Shown: piece after piece, positions 33,453 through 44,651 of the stretch | Numbering within the stretch: the first letter of the stretch is position 1 | How the letters are laid out: the number at the start of each line of letters is the position of its first letter | From: Patella vulgata | Taxonomy: Eukaryota; Mollusca; Gastropoda; Patellidae | Length of the DNA: 64,000 nt | Assembly: GCF_932274485.2 (NCBI RefSeq) | Contig: NC_065886.2 | Location: 48,347,501 to 48,411,500, forward strand | Direction of reading: 5' to 3' | Notes under the pieces: model-generated | Databases searched by the model: none | The model's input: the letters and a program-made list of their open reading frames with translations, nothing else | Told to the model about the DNA's origin: nothing | Translations under genes and position numbers: made by a program

Positions 33453-33974
33453 AGGGACTATCCCGATTTGAACAGAGTCTCAAAAATAAAAGTCTTAGTA
33501 CGTATGAAATTTAAGCGCCAAAATATAGAGGAATTGTGTATTTACCTTGTGTCAATATATCAGCTCAAAATATTGAGTTGTTTGGACGTGAACGTCAAAA
33601 TTACTTATCCAATCACGTAACCTTTTTAAGATTTCGGGTCAATTTTTTCGTTGGGTGACCTGATAATCAACCCCCGCTCTTTTAGAGGTCTCTACAATGA
33701 ATGACCCATGTGCCGTACTTAATAACGAAAGGTAAAATTAACCTACACATTATTTTTATAAAAAAAAAGTCTGGTTTTATTCAGACACCGCATAATACAA
33801 GCTTGGGATATCGGTCTCCATTTCCAGATAAAGACTGGCGGGTTTAAGTTGTTTGAAAACGTATTACATATAATGAGTTAGTTGCTCGACCCTAAGGTAG
33901 AGAATTTTAAAGGATTTTAACACAAAATTCAGCAGTTTAATTCTCCAAAATTTAATATTATCGGGATTGGCCCT
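33453..33974. mobile_element. G1, TTAA-flanked MITE in F2
   Basis: A 522-base insert with inverted ends AGGGACTATCCCGAT and the complement of AGGGCCAATCCCGAT, bounded by TTAA at 33,449-33,452 and 33,975-33,978. F1 has the unfilled site (GCTTAAAAGTTTTG). It is non-coding. TTAA duplication is the signature of piggyBac-type transposition; the family assignment is inference. Confidence 0.85.
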
Positions 33975-34045
33975 TTAAAAGTTTTGATTTACATGTTCCC
34001 TGTAAATAATTGGTTGACCCTTAACTTCTTTTAAGTAGTATAATA

Positions 34046-35041
34046 TACTCAGCCAAATTAAAAACTTGACACTGATGAATTTCAACAAAAATTTTTTTCG
34101 GGTAAGGCAAATAAATTTTAAAGTGTTTCTAACGATAGCAAGTAGTAAGAAGCCTTTAATTTCATAAAATTGTAAAGTCACGTGGATCACGTGATTTTTG
34201 GGCATATAAAGATGAAAAACCTGAAAAACACGTGCAAACACAAACTCGTGAGGTCAATCGATGCAAGTTTGCTTAAACTGAACACGCACACGTAACTTGA
34301 ACTGGAAAAACAAAATTAAAATTGTTATTTTCATCTTTGTTAGAAAATGCCGCGCCTTTCAAATGTAGAACGTCTACGTGCTATAGGTAGGCTCTATGCT
34401 GGTCAGTCTGTGGTCACTGTTGCAAGAGCCTTTAATTGTTCACGCCAGACAATTATTAATCTTAGAATGAGAGTGCTTCAAACTAGAACTATTGCCGACC
34501 GCCCAAGGGCGGGAGCGCCACGTGTGACGTCACTCCAGGAAGATCAAGCAATACGATTACGTGATCTTAGAAACAGATTTGTCACTGCAACCTCCACAAG
34601 TAGAGAGATGTTTGGTGGAATTGTAACTGCACAAACTGTTCGAAATCGCTGCTGGTCTTCGAGCTCGGAGGCCCTATAATGGACCAATATTGACACCTCT
34701 TCATCGCCGTAACCGACTTATGTGGGCCACAAGACACATAAGATTTACTCAAAGACAGAGATTAGTGACGAATCTCGATTCACTTTGAGATTTGCCGATG
34801 GCAGTGTCCGAGTGTACCGCAGAGAAGTCATGGTTTCGGGTTCTTTTTGTGCACAATTGGGGGGTACTGTGACATCACGAACGTTATCAATGTCAAGGAT
34901 TTTCGGCGAGACGTATTCTTGCTTTCTATTGATGTCAAGGTCGTCTGTGCACAATATAACACTAAAATAGTTGCCTTAAACCAAATATTAAATATCTAGT
35001 CCCAAAAATCCCGAGTGTCAAGTTTTTAATTTGGCTGACTA
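34046..35041 (+). mobile_element. B5, family B element with internal deletion
   Basis: Tips TACTCAGCCAAATTAAAAAC and the complement of TAGTCAGCC, with TA duplicated at both sides (AATA and TATTTCG; unfilled in H2). The transposase starts at 34,347 (MPRLSNVERLRAIGRLYAG) and keeps about 110 codons. It then loses frame, loses the GGGSV block, and jumps from TGTGCACA to the 3' trailer (GGGGGTACTGTGACATC), so the catalytic half is gone. Confidence 0.85.
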
Positions 35042-35269
35042 TATTTCGACAAACACTTTCCTAGTAATGACAACTAACATTTTAATAGAGTATAGTGGTG
35101 CTCTTAAGAAGACATAACATGTTTTGTCAGTGGAAGTTATTCCATAAGTTACAAATTCATCCTTTTTGGCTAATATTTTAAGTGTGCAGTTAAGTTTTTC
35201 ACATAGCCAAGTATATGTAAATACCGATTTAAGGTAAGACACTTGATTAAGAAAACATTTGAATACGGC
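35042..35269 (+). repeat. H3, middle part
   Basis: TATTTCGACAAACACTTTCC to CATTTGAATACGG, matching H1, H2 and H4. Confidence 0.8.
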
Positions 35270-35391
35270 AAACCTGGGTTACATGAAAATCATGGAGAAC
35301 ACATTGGGTTCAATTCTGTGTTTGGGAAGGAGCCTTATTGCTCAGGTAAAGTTGGAGATACCATCCTGATGTTTCTTTTGCTGCTTAGTGT
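35270..35391 (-). mobile_element. E9, 5'-end fragment of family E in H3
   Basis: Same reversed E leader and tip (TTTCTTTTGCTGCTTAGTG) as E8 and E10, with a short loss near 35,303. Confidence 0.75.
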
Positions 35392-35481
35392 AGTAACCAC
35401 TGGCTACAATTACAGAAAATTTCGTCTGGTACTCTTTGATGACTTTAAAGTTTTGAGAGTATCACACTAAAGACACTAATA

Positions 35482-36932
35482 TACTGAGCGCCATGGAAAA
35501 CGCATCACTTAGTTTTTCGTATAACAAAATGATCCTGTAAACATTTCTTATTTATTTTGCTTCTTATTGTGAACAATATTCAAATGGGAACACATCAATA
35601 ACAACACTTATGGATGTTTAATCTGTAATCAACGGTACAAAGTCAGAGGGGCCAAAACCAAAAGTACGACACAGATGTCAGTAGCGCGTGTGTCTTCCAC
35701 GGGCTCTTACGCACGCTGTGCAGCGACATCGCATGGAATTTACAAATGTTTGAAAGAAGGCCTGGGGTAAATTGTTCCATTCTTGGACAAGAGCAGCTTC
35801 TATAGCATCAATGGTGTGCATCTGTGGTTTCCGATACAGACGGCGTCCAACATCTTCCCAGACATGTTCTATCGGTGCCATGTCCGGAGACATGGCTGGC
35901 CAGTACAAGACATTGATGTTGTTAGCAGCCAGGTAGTCCATACTAAAACGGGCGGTATGCGGATGTGCATTATCCTGTTGGAAGTGCTGAAGTTGTGGGT
36001 GCGTTCGAAGCATCGGAACAACAGACATCATCACGATAGGCTACAGCATTAACGCAACCCCTGCAAATGTGTAGGGCGGTCCTGTGATGAAATGTGAAGC
36101 CTCCCCACACCATTACACTTCCCCCACCCCATCGATTCGTTTCGAAGACGCAGCCGTCTGCAAGACGTTCCCCAAGACGTCTCCACACACGTTGACGGCC
36201 ATCAGCGTGATAAAGATGAAAGCGATTCTCATCACCGAAGAGCACATTTTGCCAATCTACTCTTCTCCATGTCTGGTGTCCTTGAGCCCATATCAAACAA
36301 CCGCTGACGGTGATGATCCCTGAGGATAGCTCCAACATATGGTCGTCGTGCACGGAGTCCTACTTCTCTTGGCACTTACTGGTCCTTGTCTTCCGACGAC
36401 TGCTGCACCTGTTCGAGTGACCCGGACGTAGCGGTCTTGAGCCTGGGTTGTAACGCGTTGTGGACCAGAATGTTGACGGTCACGTGTTGATCCAGTAACT
36501 CAAACACGTTCCACCACCCTTACAATAGTGGACTAATGACAATTGAAGTGTCTGGCAATAGCACGTGTAACCATGCCAGCCCTGGACATTCCCATGGCTT
36601 CATTCCGTTGATTTTCAGTAAGTCTAGGCATCTCTAGCTCGTCCAACAACAAATTACGACAGATTTACGTTTCACAGTTCATGTACAGCACATTAACTTG
36701 AAAACATCCTTTTAAAGGGCTAACACACAATGCTAGCACGTGAATATTGGGGTTTTCATGTGCATCTGGTGCAATTTTTTTTTTTGTTTTTTTGTTGCAC
36801 ACGGGCCGATATTTTTTTGCGTTTGGGGAGCATTGTGTGAAACAATAGTTCATAGTATTGCATAATATTATACATACAAAACCACCTAGTAATAAAATCT
36901 TTGGGAAAAAAAAGTGATGCGTTTTCCATGGC
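35482..36932 (-). mobile_element. D3, Tc1-like element, family D
   Basis: The left tip TACTGAGCGCCATGGAAAAC follows a TA. The right end reads GATGCGTTTTCCATGGC and then stops, so the outer ten bases (GCTCAGTA-like) are missing. D4 shares this loss. The neighbouring TTTCGTGTAATAAATA is H, as shown by the unfilled site in H2 at 28,482. Confidence 0.85.
35678..36631 (-). pseudogene. family D Tc1-like transposase, broken (in D3)
   Basis: The start MPRLTENQRNEAMGM at 36,631 has an intact ATG. The N-terminal half is interrupted by small deletions near 36,410 and 36,370. The catalytic half is mostly as in D4, except that a 13-16-base deletion near 36,025 (after RDDV) shifts the frame between Asp 1 (FGDENRF) and Asp 2 (QQDNAHPH). 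The Glu is in APIEHVWEDVG. It ends RGRHTRY at 35,678. Confidence 0.8.
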
Positions 36933-37147
36933 TTTCGTGTAATAAATAATTTATTAATAGGTACTTGCATTATACGGTCTCGTGCCATATTTAATTACTG
37001 TTATTTTGGATTGAACTTGTTGGAAATAACTATAATTTGACAGTAATAAACGAAGATTAATGACTTAAAGAAACATATATATAGATTAGAGCATTATATA
37101 TATAATAACTTCGGCTGTATTCAACTTCACCAGTCTACAGCATCTGT
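36933..37147 (+). repeat. H3, right part with the unfilled site of A4
   Basis: TTTCGTGTAATAAATAATTT to CTACAGCATC. The TA run GCATTATATATATAATAAC near 37,091-37,110 is where A4 sits in H4. Confidence 0.8.
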
Positions 37148-38217
37148 ACCGGTATCAGGTACAGAGACGAAATTTTACAGCCAAGTCTTCGTCAAATTGG
37201 AGCAGGTTCTGTTCTTCAAGGGTTGTTAATGATTTTCTCACCCAAAATTGTATTGAACGAATGGATTGGCCTGCATATTCTCCTGACTTGGCACCAATTG
37301 AGCATGCATGGGATTAGTTGGGCAGACGTGTGAAAGACAATCATAGGCAACCTGATAATCTTCAAGAATTGGTGAAATTCCTTCAGCCAGAGTGGCAGGC
37401 CATTCACCATATGTTATTTCGACGTCTGATCGATAGCATGCCTTGTCGTTGTGTCGACTGTTTACGAGCACGTGGTGGTTTCACTCGTTATTAACAAAGT
37501 CATGCTCAAAATTGCGAATTTTCATCAGATCCTCAGAATAGTTGTGTATACAAAGTGCATATGCTTTGCATAACAGACTCAACATTGAGAAATATTGAAC
37601 TCATTCTGACCAAAATGGTGCTTAAAGGGACTATCCCGATTTGAACAGAGTCTCAAAAATAAAAGTCTTAGTACGTATGAAATTTAAGCGCCAAAATATA
37701 TAGAGGAATTGTGTATCAGCTCAAAATATTGAGTTGTTTGGACGTGAACGTCAAAATTACTTATCCAATCACGTAACCTTTTTAAGATTTCGGGTCAATT
37801 TTTTCGTTGGGTGACCTGATAATCAACCCCCGCTCTTTTAGAGGTCTCTACAATGAATGACCCATGTGCCGTACTTAATAACGAAAGGTAAAATTAACCT
37901 ACACATTATTTTTATAAAAAAAAAGTCTGTTTTTATTCAGACACCGCATAATACAAGCTTGGGATATCGGTCTCCATTTCCAGATAAAGACTGGCGGGTT
38001 TAAGTTGTTTGAAAACGTATTACATATAATGAGTTAGTTGCTCGGCCCTAAGGTAGAGAATTTTAAAGGATTTTAACACAAAATTCAGCAGTTTAATTCT
38101 CCAAAATTTAATATTATCGGGATTGGCCCTTTAAAAGTTTTGATTTACATGTTCCCTGTGTCTAATTAAATGTCAAACAAAAATAATTGGTTGACCCTTA
38201 ACTTCTTTTGAGTAGTA
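37148..38217 (+). mobile_element. F3, right part of family F (second unit copy)
   Basis: Begins inside the F transposase at the duplication joint and runs to the right tip CTTCTTTTGAGTAGTA. It carries MITE G2. The transposase remnant has the same loss of the second Asp as F2. Confidence 0.85.
37626..38130. mobile_element. G2, TTAA-flanked MITE in F3
   Basis: Counterpart of G1, 505 bases, with TTAA at 37,622-37,625 and 38,131-38,134. A 17-base loss near 37,716 relative to G1 accounts for the length difference. Confidence 0.85.
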
Positions 38218-38222
38218 TAATA

Positions 38223-39244
38223 TACTCAGCCAAATTAAAAACATGACACTGATGAATTTCAACAAAATTTTTTTTCGGGTAAGGCAAATAAATTTTAAAG
38301 TGTTTCTAACGATAGCAAGTATATAGTAAGAAGCCTTTAATTTCATAAAATTGTAAAGTCACGTGGATCACGTGATTTTTGAGCATATAAAGATGAAAAA
38401 CCTGAAAAACACGTGCAAACACAAACTCGTGAGGTCAATCGATGCAAGTTTGCTTAAACTGAACACGCACACGTAACTTGAACTGGAAAAACAAAATTAA
38501 AATTGTTATTTTCATCTTTGTTAGAAAATGCCGCGCCTTTCAAATGTAGAACGTCTACGTGCTATAGGTAGGCTCTATGCTGGTCAGTCTGTGGTCACTG
38601 TTGCAAGAGCCTTTAATTGTTCACGCCAGACAATTATTAATCTTAGAATGAGAGTCTTCAAACTAGAACTATTGCCGACCGCCCAAGGGCGGGAGCGCCA
38701 CGTGTGACGTCACTCCAGGAAGATCAAGCAATACGATTACGTGATCTTAGAAACAGATTTGTCACTGCAACCTCCACAAGTAGAGAGATATTTGGTGGAA
38801 GGGTAACTGCACAAACTGTTCGAAATCGCTGCTGGTCTTCGAGCTCGGAGGCCCTATAATGGACCAATATTGACACCTCTTCATCGCCGTAACCGACTTA
38901 TGTGGGCCACAAGACACATAAGATTTACTCAAAGACAGAGATTAGTGACGAATCTCGATTCACTTTGAGATTTGCCGATGGCAGGGTCCGAGTGTACCGC
39001 AGAGAAGTTGACCGATTTGGTGGCGGCAGCGTCATGGTTTCGGGTTCTTTTTGTGCACATTGGGGGGTACTGTAACATCACGAACGTTATCAATGTCAAG
39101 GACTTTCGGCGAGACGTATTCTTGCTTTCTATTGATGTCAAGGTCGTCTGTGCACAATATAACACTAAAATAGTTGCCTTAAACCAAATATTAAATATCT
39201 AGTCCCAAAAATCCCGAGTGTCAAGTTTTTAATTTGGCTGACTA
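38223..39244 (+). mobile_element. B6, family B element with internal deletion
   Basis: Duplicate of B5 with the same large internal deletion and the same TA flanks. It retains the GTTGACCGATTTGGTGGCGG segment that B5 lost, so B5 suffered a later extra deletion. A single-base loss near 38,655 breaks the frame of the N-terminal half. Confidence 0.85.
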
Positions 39245-39482
39245 TATTTCGACAAACACTTTCCTAGTAATGACAACTAACATTTTAATAGAGTATAGTG
39301 GTGCTCTTAAGACATAACATGTTTTGTCAGTGGAAGTTATTCCATAAGTTACAAATTCATCCTTTTTGGCTAATGTTTGTATTCCATATTTTAAGTGTGC
39401 AGTTAAGTTTTTCACATAGCCAAGTATATGTAAATACCGATTTAAGGTAAGACACTTGATTAAGAAAACATTTGAATACGGG
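39245..39482 (+). repeat. H4, middle part
   Basis: TATTTCGACAAACACTTTCC to ATTTGAATACGGG, as in H3, with GCTAATGTTTGTATTCCAT retained where H3 has a short loss. Confidence 0.75.
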
Positions 39483-39606
39483 CAACCTGGGTTACATGAA
39501 AATCATGGAGAACACATTACCTGGGTTCAATTCTGTGTTTGGGAAGGAGCCTTATTGCTCAGGTAAAGTTGGAGATACCATCCTGATGTTTCTTTTGCTG
39601 CTTAGT
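39483..39606 (-). mobile_element. E10, 5'-end fragment of family E in H4
   Basis: Reversed E leader and tip, equivalent to E8 and E9. Confidence 0.75.
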
Positions 39607-39698
39607 GTAGTAACCACTGGCTACAATTACAGAAAATTTCGTCTGGTACTCTTTGAAGACTTTAAAGTTTTGAGAGTATCACACTAAAGACACTAATA

Positions 39699-41169
39699 TA
39701 CTGAGCGCCATGGAAAACGCATCACTTAGTTTTTCGTATAACAAAATGATCCTGTAAACATATCTTATTTATTTTGCTTCTTATTGTGAACAATATTCAA
39801 ATGGGAACACATAAATAACAACACTTATGGATGTTTAATCTGTAATCAACGGTACAAAGTCAGAGGGGCCAAAACCAAAAGTACGACACAGATGTCAGTA
39901 GCGCGTGTGTCTTCCACGGGCTCTTACGCACGCTGTGCAGCGACATCGCATGGAATTTACAAATGTTTGAAAGAAGGCCTGGGGTAAATTGTTCCATTCT
40001 TGGACAAGAGCAGCTTCTATAGCATCAATGGTGTGCATCTGTGGTTTCCGATACAGACGGCGTCCAACATCTTCCCAGACATGTTCTATCGGTGCCATGT
40101 CCGGAGACATGGCTGGCCAGTCCAAGACATTGATGTTGTTAGCAGCCAGGTAGTCCATACTAAAACGGGCGGTATGCGGATGTGCATTATCCTGTTGGAA
40201 GTGCTGAAGTTGTGGGTGCGTTCGAAGCATCGGAACAACAGTTTGTTGCAAGACATCATCACGATAGGCTACAGCATTAACGCAACCCCTGCAAATGTGT
40301 AGGGCGGTCCTGTGATGAAATGTGAAGCCTCCCCACACCATTACACTTCCCCCACCCCATCGATTCGTTTCGAAGACGCAGCCGTCTGCAAGACGTTCCC
40401 CAAGACGTCTCCACACACGTTGACGGCCATCAGCGTGATAAAGATGAAAGCGATTCTCATCACCGAAGAGCACATTTTGCCAATCTACTCTTCTCCATGT
40501 CTGGTGTCCTTGAGCCCATATCAAACAACCGCTGACGGTGATGATCCCTGAGGATAGCTCCAACATATGGTCGTCGTGCACGGAGTCCTACTTCTCTTGG
40601 CACTTACTGGTCCTTGTCTTCCGACGACTGCTGCACCTGTTCGAGTCGCTCGGTGGAATATGTCACCCAGATGAGTGACCCGGACGTAGCGGTCTTGAGC
40701 CTGGGTTGTAACGCGTTGTGGACCAGAATGTTGACGGTCACGTGTTGATCCAGTAACTCGAACACGTTCCACCACCCTTACAATAGTGGACTAATGACAA
40801 TTGAAGTGTCTGGCAATAGCACGTGTAACCATGCCAGCCCTGGACATTCCCATGGCCTCATTCCGTTGATTTTCAGTAAGTCTCGGCAACAAATTACGAC
40901 AGATTGACGTTTCACAGTTCATGTACAGCACATTAACTTAAAAACATCCTTTTAAAGGGCTAACACACAATGCTTGCACGTGAATATTGGGGTTTTCATG
41001 TGCATCTGGTGCAATTTTTTTTTTTATTTTTTTTGCACACGGGCCGATATTTTTTTGCGTTTGGGAGCATTGTGTGAAACAATAGTTCATAGTATTGCAT
41101 AATATTATACATACAAAACCACCTAGTAATAAAATCTTTGGGAAAAAAAAGTGATGCGTTTTCCATGGC
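39699..41169 (-). mobile_element. D4, Tc1-like element, family D
   Basis: Second-unit copy of D3: same TA site, same left tip, same missing outer bases at the right. It holds the best preserved D gene. Confidence 0.85.
39895..40890 (-). pseudogene. family D Tc1-like transposase, catalytic half open (in D4)
   Basis: A 228-codon frame ending at 39,895 carries the whole catalytic domain: Asp in FGDENRF, GGGSVMVWGG, Asp in QQDNAHPH and Glu in APIEHVWED, the last two 34 residues apart, and the C terminus RGRHTRY. Upstream, the DNA-binding half lies in another frame (40,521-40,775), and the initiator ATG has been lost with a short deletion, leaving TTGCCGAGACTT near 40,888. The catalytic part looks well kept, but the gene cannot yield a complete transposase. 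Confidence 0.85.
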
Positions 41170-41335
41170 TTTCGTGTAATACATAATTCATTAATAGATA
41201 CTTGCATTATACGGTCTCGTGCCATATTTAATTACTGTTATTTTGGATTGAACTTGTTGGAAATAACTATAATTTGACAGTAATAAACGAAGATTAATGA
41301 CTTAAAGAAACATATATATAGATTAGAGCATTATA
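41170..41335 (+). repeat. H4, stretch before A4
   Basis: TTCGTGTAATACATAATTCA to GAGCATTATA, matching 36,933-37,100 with a few substitutions. Confidence 0.75.
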
Positions 41336-42862
41336 TACTATTCAAAAAAAGTAGGGGATATTTGATTTTGGGGGCATAATACTAAAATATGCAAATGACT
41401 ACGAAAAAAGTCACTATAGAACCTAACAGAAGAAACATTTCCAGTTACAAGTGACGCCCAAACGCACCAATAGCTACCGCATGGAATGCAGGTGATGCTT
41501 GGGATCATCATGGGGGTCCAACCCAAGATTTGCACGACTCTGACTTTGAATGTTACAGTCATTGTGGCATTGAATTCCAGGGTGGAAACATCAGTTTAAT
41601 TGTTTTAGTGACCAGAAAACAAATTTTGATATGCGTCGGCTTACCCAAAATGAAAGGTTACGTGCCCTTGGCATGCTACAGATCGGCACAACACAGGCGG
41701 TTGTGGCGCGGATGATGAATGTTTCTCAGTCTGTCATAAGCAGGCTATGGTCCAGATACCGTGATACACAATCTGTACAGGACAGACCACGCTCAGGTCG
41801 ACCAAGGGCGACAACTCAAGCCCAGGATCGATTTATCCGTACCTTGGCCTTGAGAAATCGTGTCATCACAGCAAATCAGATCAGCGCTCGTCTTCAAACA
41901 GACACTGGTGTGAGAGTGAGTGGCCAGACGATTCGGAATCGACTGCATAGGGGTCACCTTCGCGCCCGACGTCCTCGCGTGATCCCTTGTTTGTTTGAGA
42001 GATCATCACATTCAGGCAAGACGTCGTTGGTGTAGGGATCGTCAACACTGGGATAATCGACGCTGGAGCAATGTGATGTTTTCAGATGAGTCAAGGTTCA
42101 CTGTTGATTTTTTGGACAGACGTAGGAGGGTGTGGCGTCGTCGAAACGAGCGCTTCCAAGACGTTAACGTCATCAGACATGATCGATTTGGGGGTGGTTC
42201 TGTTATGGTGTGGGGAGGCATCACTGTTGCTGGAAGAACGGCTTTACATATTGTTGCAGGGCGTGTTACAGGCCAGTACAACCGGGACAACATCTTGGCA
42301 GTCCATGTTGTGCCGTTCGCACGACGTCATGGCCGCCGTTTCATCTTCCAGGATGACAACGCAAGATGTCACAGGGCCAGGATCGTTACAGGTTACCTCC
42401 AACAACAGAACATCACCACATTACCTTGGCCAGCACTGAGTCCCGACCTCTCCCCCATCGAGCATGTCTGGGACATGCTTGGACAGAGGTTACGTCAACG
42501 TCCTGCCAATGTCCAAGAACTTGCTGCTGCGTTGCAACAGGAATGGGACAATCTGGACCAAAATGACCTTAGACGTCTCATTAGGAGTATGCCACGTCGG
42601 ATCAATGCTTGTTTGGCAAACAGAGGAGGATTTACCCGTTACTGACTTGGTTGTGATGCTGTGGTAACTTTGCTGTTTGACCCCGGGTATCATTTTACCC
42701 TTATAATGGTCAGTCTGTGCCTTACTTAGTCTAACGATCATTTGGAATAAATCGATGAATGTGAACTTCATTTCATTTTGTCATTTGTTTCTTCGTCAGT
42801 TTCATTAGGTGACTTTTAATAACACTTAAAAATCAAATATCCCCTACTTTTTTTGAATAGTA
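41336..42862 (+). mobile_element. A4, Tc1-like element, family A, both ends intact
   Basis: 1,527 bases with full inverted tips (TATACTATTCAAAAAAAGTA and complement) inserted in the TA run of H4; H3 has the unfilled site. It founds the array lineage, which lacks three codons (nine bases within a CAACGT repeat) after LRQR compared with A1-A3. Confidence 0.95.
41631..42645 (+). pseudogene. family A Tc1-like transposase, one 4-base frameshift (in A4)
   Basis: It starts at MRRLTQNERL (41,631) and is identical to the intact genes downstream except for Met in place of Thr at residue 28 and an extra TTTG at about 41,990 (TTGTTTGTTTGAG against TTGTTTGAG). The frame breaks after RVIPC. The catalytic half (Asp in FSDESRF, Asp in DDNARCH, Glu in SPIEHVWD) continues in the next frame to 42,645. 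Confidence 0.9.
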
Positions 42863-42864
42863 TA

Positions 42865-43250
42865 TATAATAACTTCGGCTGTATTCAACTTCAGCAGTCT
42901 ACAGCATCATACTGAGACGCAATGGAAACACACTATTTTACATTACCAATATTAGTTATGCCGACATAAGATAGATTTATGCAAACAGTGACATTTTTAA
43001 GGTTTCAATATATACCAAGACGCAATGGAAAATCACCACTGTTTGACTGAAAATCCTCGTGAGACATTATGCAGCTGAAATGTGATTTTTGACATCACAT
43101 GATTCACACTTGTTATCGTTGTAATCAGATGTTACTTTCAGAATTGCAAGATTACAGCGTATGTTAAATTTAATTTACAATTGTACATTTATAAAGTGGT
43201 GCATTTTCATTGCGTCTTTTTATATTTTATAGTAGGTGTTTTTTTTTATA
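42865..43250 (+). repeat. H4, right part
   Basis: ATAATAACTTCGGCTGTATT to TTTTATAGTAGG, matching 30,137-30,544. It is repeated in each array unit near 45,528, 51,054 and 56,580. No coding content. Confidence 0.8.
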
Positions 43251-43914
43251 TACTCTTCAAAATAGAAGAAATACAAAACTGCAGAAATGCACTGCTGTTT
43301 TTATAAGAGGTAACCAGTGTATGTTAATAACAGGCCAATTGCCAACACATGAACATAAACACATATAGACGGCTTATCTGGCTGCCCCATTTCACTCGCA
43401 AAGAGATACACCGTCAAAAGTGAAAATGGACGTTTTTATTTTTGTCATAATGAGTAATTGCTCCACCAATCCTCAGACATTCAGCAATTCGTCGTGGCAT
43501 GCTCCTAATGAACCGTACAATCACGATTTGGGGCAATCTGACCCACTCCTCTTGCAGTGCCACGACCAATTCTTGCACGTCTCCCGATCAAATTAAACGT
43601 AACCCACTAAAGCAAAGCTACACTAAACAGTAAATCTTATGCATGAACCGATAGGAAGCAAACATTGATAGATAAACCAGCACTCGGCAGTTTTCATCAA
43701 CCCTTCCTTTAAGTGTCAAATTTGACAATGAACCTCTCCCACGTGTATGGCACTATTGCGTGTCGCATGTGGAGCTCAGTGTGTCTGTTGGGGCGATAAG
43801 TTCTTCATCTGTGAACATACTCTCAAAGCATGTCAAATGTCGATGACTATTTATCATATCGCATCCTGCATAGGTATATGCATTTTAATATCCCCTACTT
43901 TTTTTTGAAGAGTA
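43251..43914 (-). mobile_element. M3, C-MITE in the first array unit
   Basis: The left tip TATACTCTTCAAAATAGAAG is damaged (the GTAGGGGATATT part is gone). The right tip TTTTTTTTGAAGAGTATA is good. The internal joint CACGTCTCCCGATCA / AATTAAACG is the same as in M2. Confidence 0.8.
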
Positions 43915-44356
43915 TATAATGATGCTTATAACATCATCATCACCTCATTATTGTAAATACCCTGTATATTATATATTTTTTTATAAATTACTTTACAGCC
44001 CTCTCCTTTAGGCAAATACAGTTTATAAATTACTTTACAGTCCTCTCATTTAGGCAATTAATGTTTATAAATTACTCTCATTTAGGCAATCAAAGTTCAT
44101 ATTAAAATAACAAGGTCTATTCTTCATGGTCTATGGTTTTCACCGATATGGAAAGTATTTTCTGTTTGTTACACCGCACGGTTATTAATCTATTTTTAAA
44201 ATTATGAGAAAAGATCACCGCTTCTCGATAATTTTCACATTTAAAGATGTATTTATTATGTAAGAGCTAAATCTGCCTATTGCAGGTCTTTCTTTTGACT
44301 TCAAATGTTATATAAATTATGATTTTGCTACGATGATGAACGATCTTCTAAGAATA
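43915..44356. other. anonymous spacer with three 43-bp repeats
   Basis: TTTATAAATTACTTTACAG followed by CTCTC(C/A)TTTAGGCAA occurs about three times at 43,980-44,092. The rest is unassigned. It is repeated in every array unit. Confidence 0.6.
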
Positions 44357-44651
44357 TATACTAAGCAGCAAAAAAAACGTCAGGTTAGTATGTTACTCTG
44401 AATTAGACGGACTGCATAAAATTTGACAAATGTTTTTATTGTATATTTGTGACCACATCTCCAACTTTACCTGAGCAATAAGACTCCTTCCCAAACACAG
44501 AATTGACCCCCCCCCCCCCCACAACAATACCTTGTTGAATCAGTATGCCACGACAGATCAGAGGAACCAGGCGCTTGGCCACACTGCTCAAGCCGTTGCT
44601 AATCAACTCCCAGGTCAATGTTCGCACCATCTAAAGGCTACAGCAACGCTT
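44357..44651 (+). mobile_element. E0, left end of family E, cut at the duplication joint
   Basis: Tip TATACTAAGCAGCAAAAAAA, leader with a run of 14 C near 44,507-44,520, and the start region to CAGCAACGCTT, where the sequence switches to the middle of family A. The two sides share CTT at the break. Confidence 0.85.

Larger units (their letters stand above)
32089..34040 (+). mobile_element. F2, Tc1-like element, family F, with both ends and a nested MITE
   Basis: The left tip TATACTACTCAAAAGAAATA and right tip TTCTTTTAAGTAGTA are inverted repeats. F2 is the reference copy for the family's ends. It carries MITE G1 in its 3' region and is followed five bases later by B5. Confidence 0.85.
32975..37147. 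repeat. 4.17-kb tandem segmental duplication, first unit
   Basis: From ATCAGGTACAGAGACG near 32,981 inside F2, through G1, B5, E9 and D3, to CTACAGCATC at 37,147. It is repeated directly from 37,148. Landmarks are offset by 4,173 at the left and 4,217 at the right, with scattered substitutions and small indels, so this duplication is older than the 3,718-bp one and the 5.5-kb array. Confidence 0.9.
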
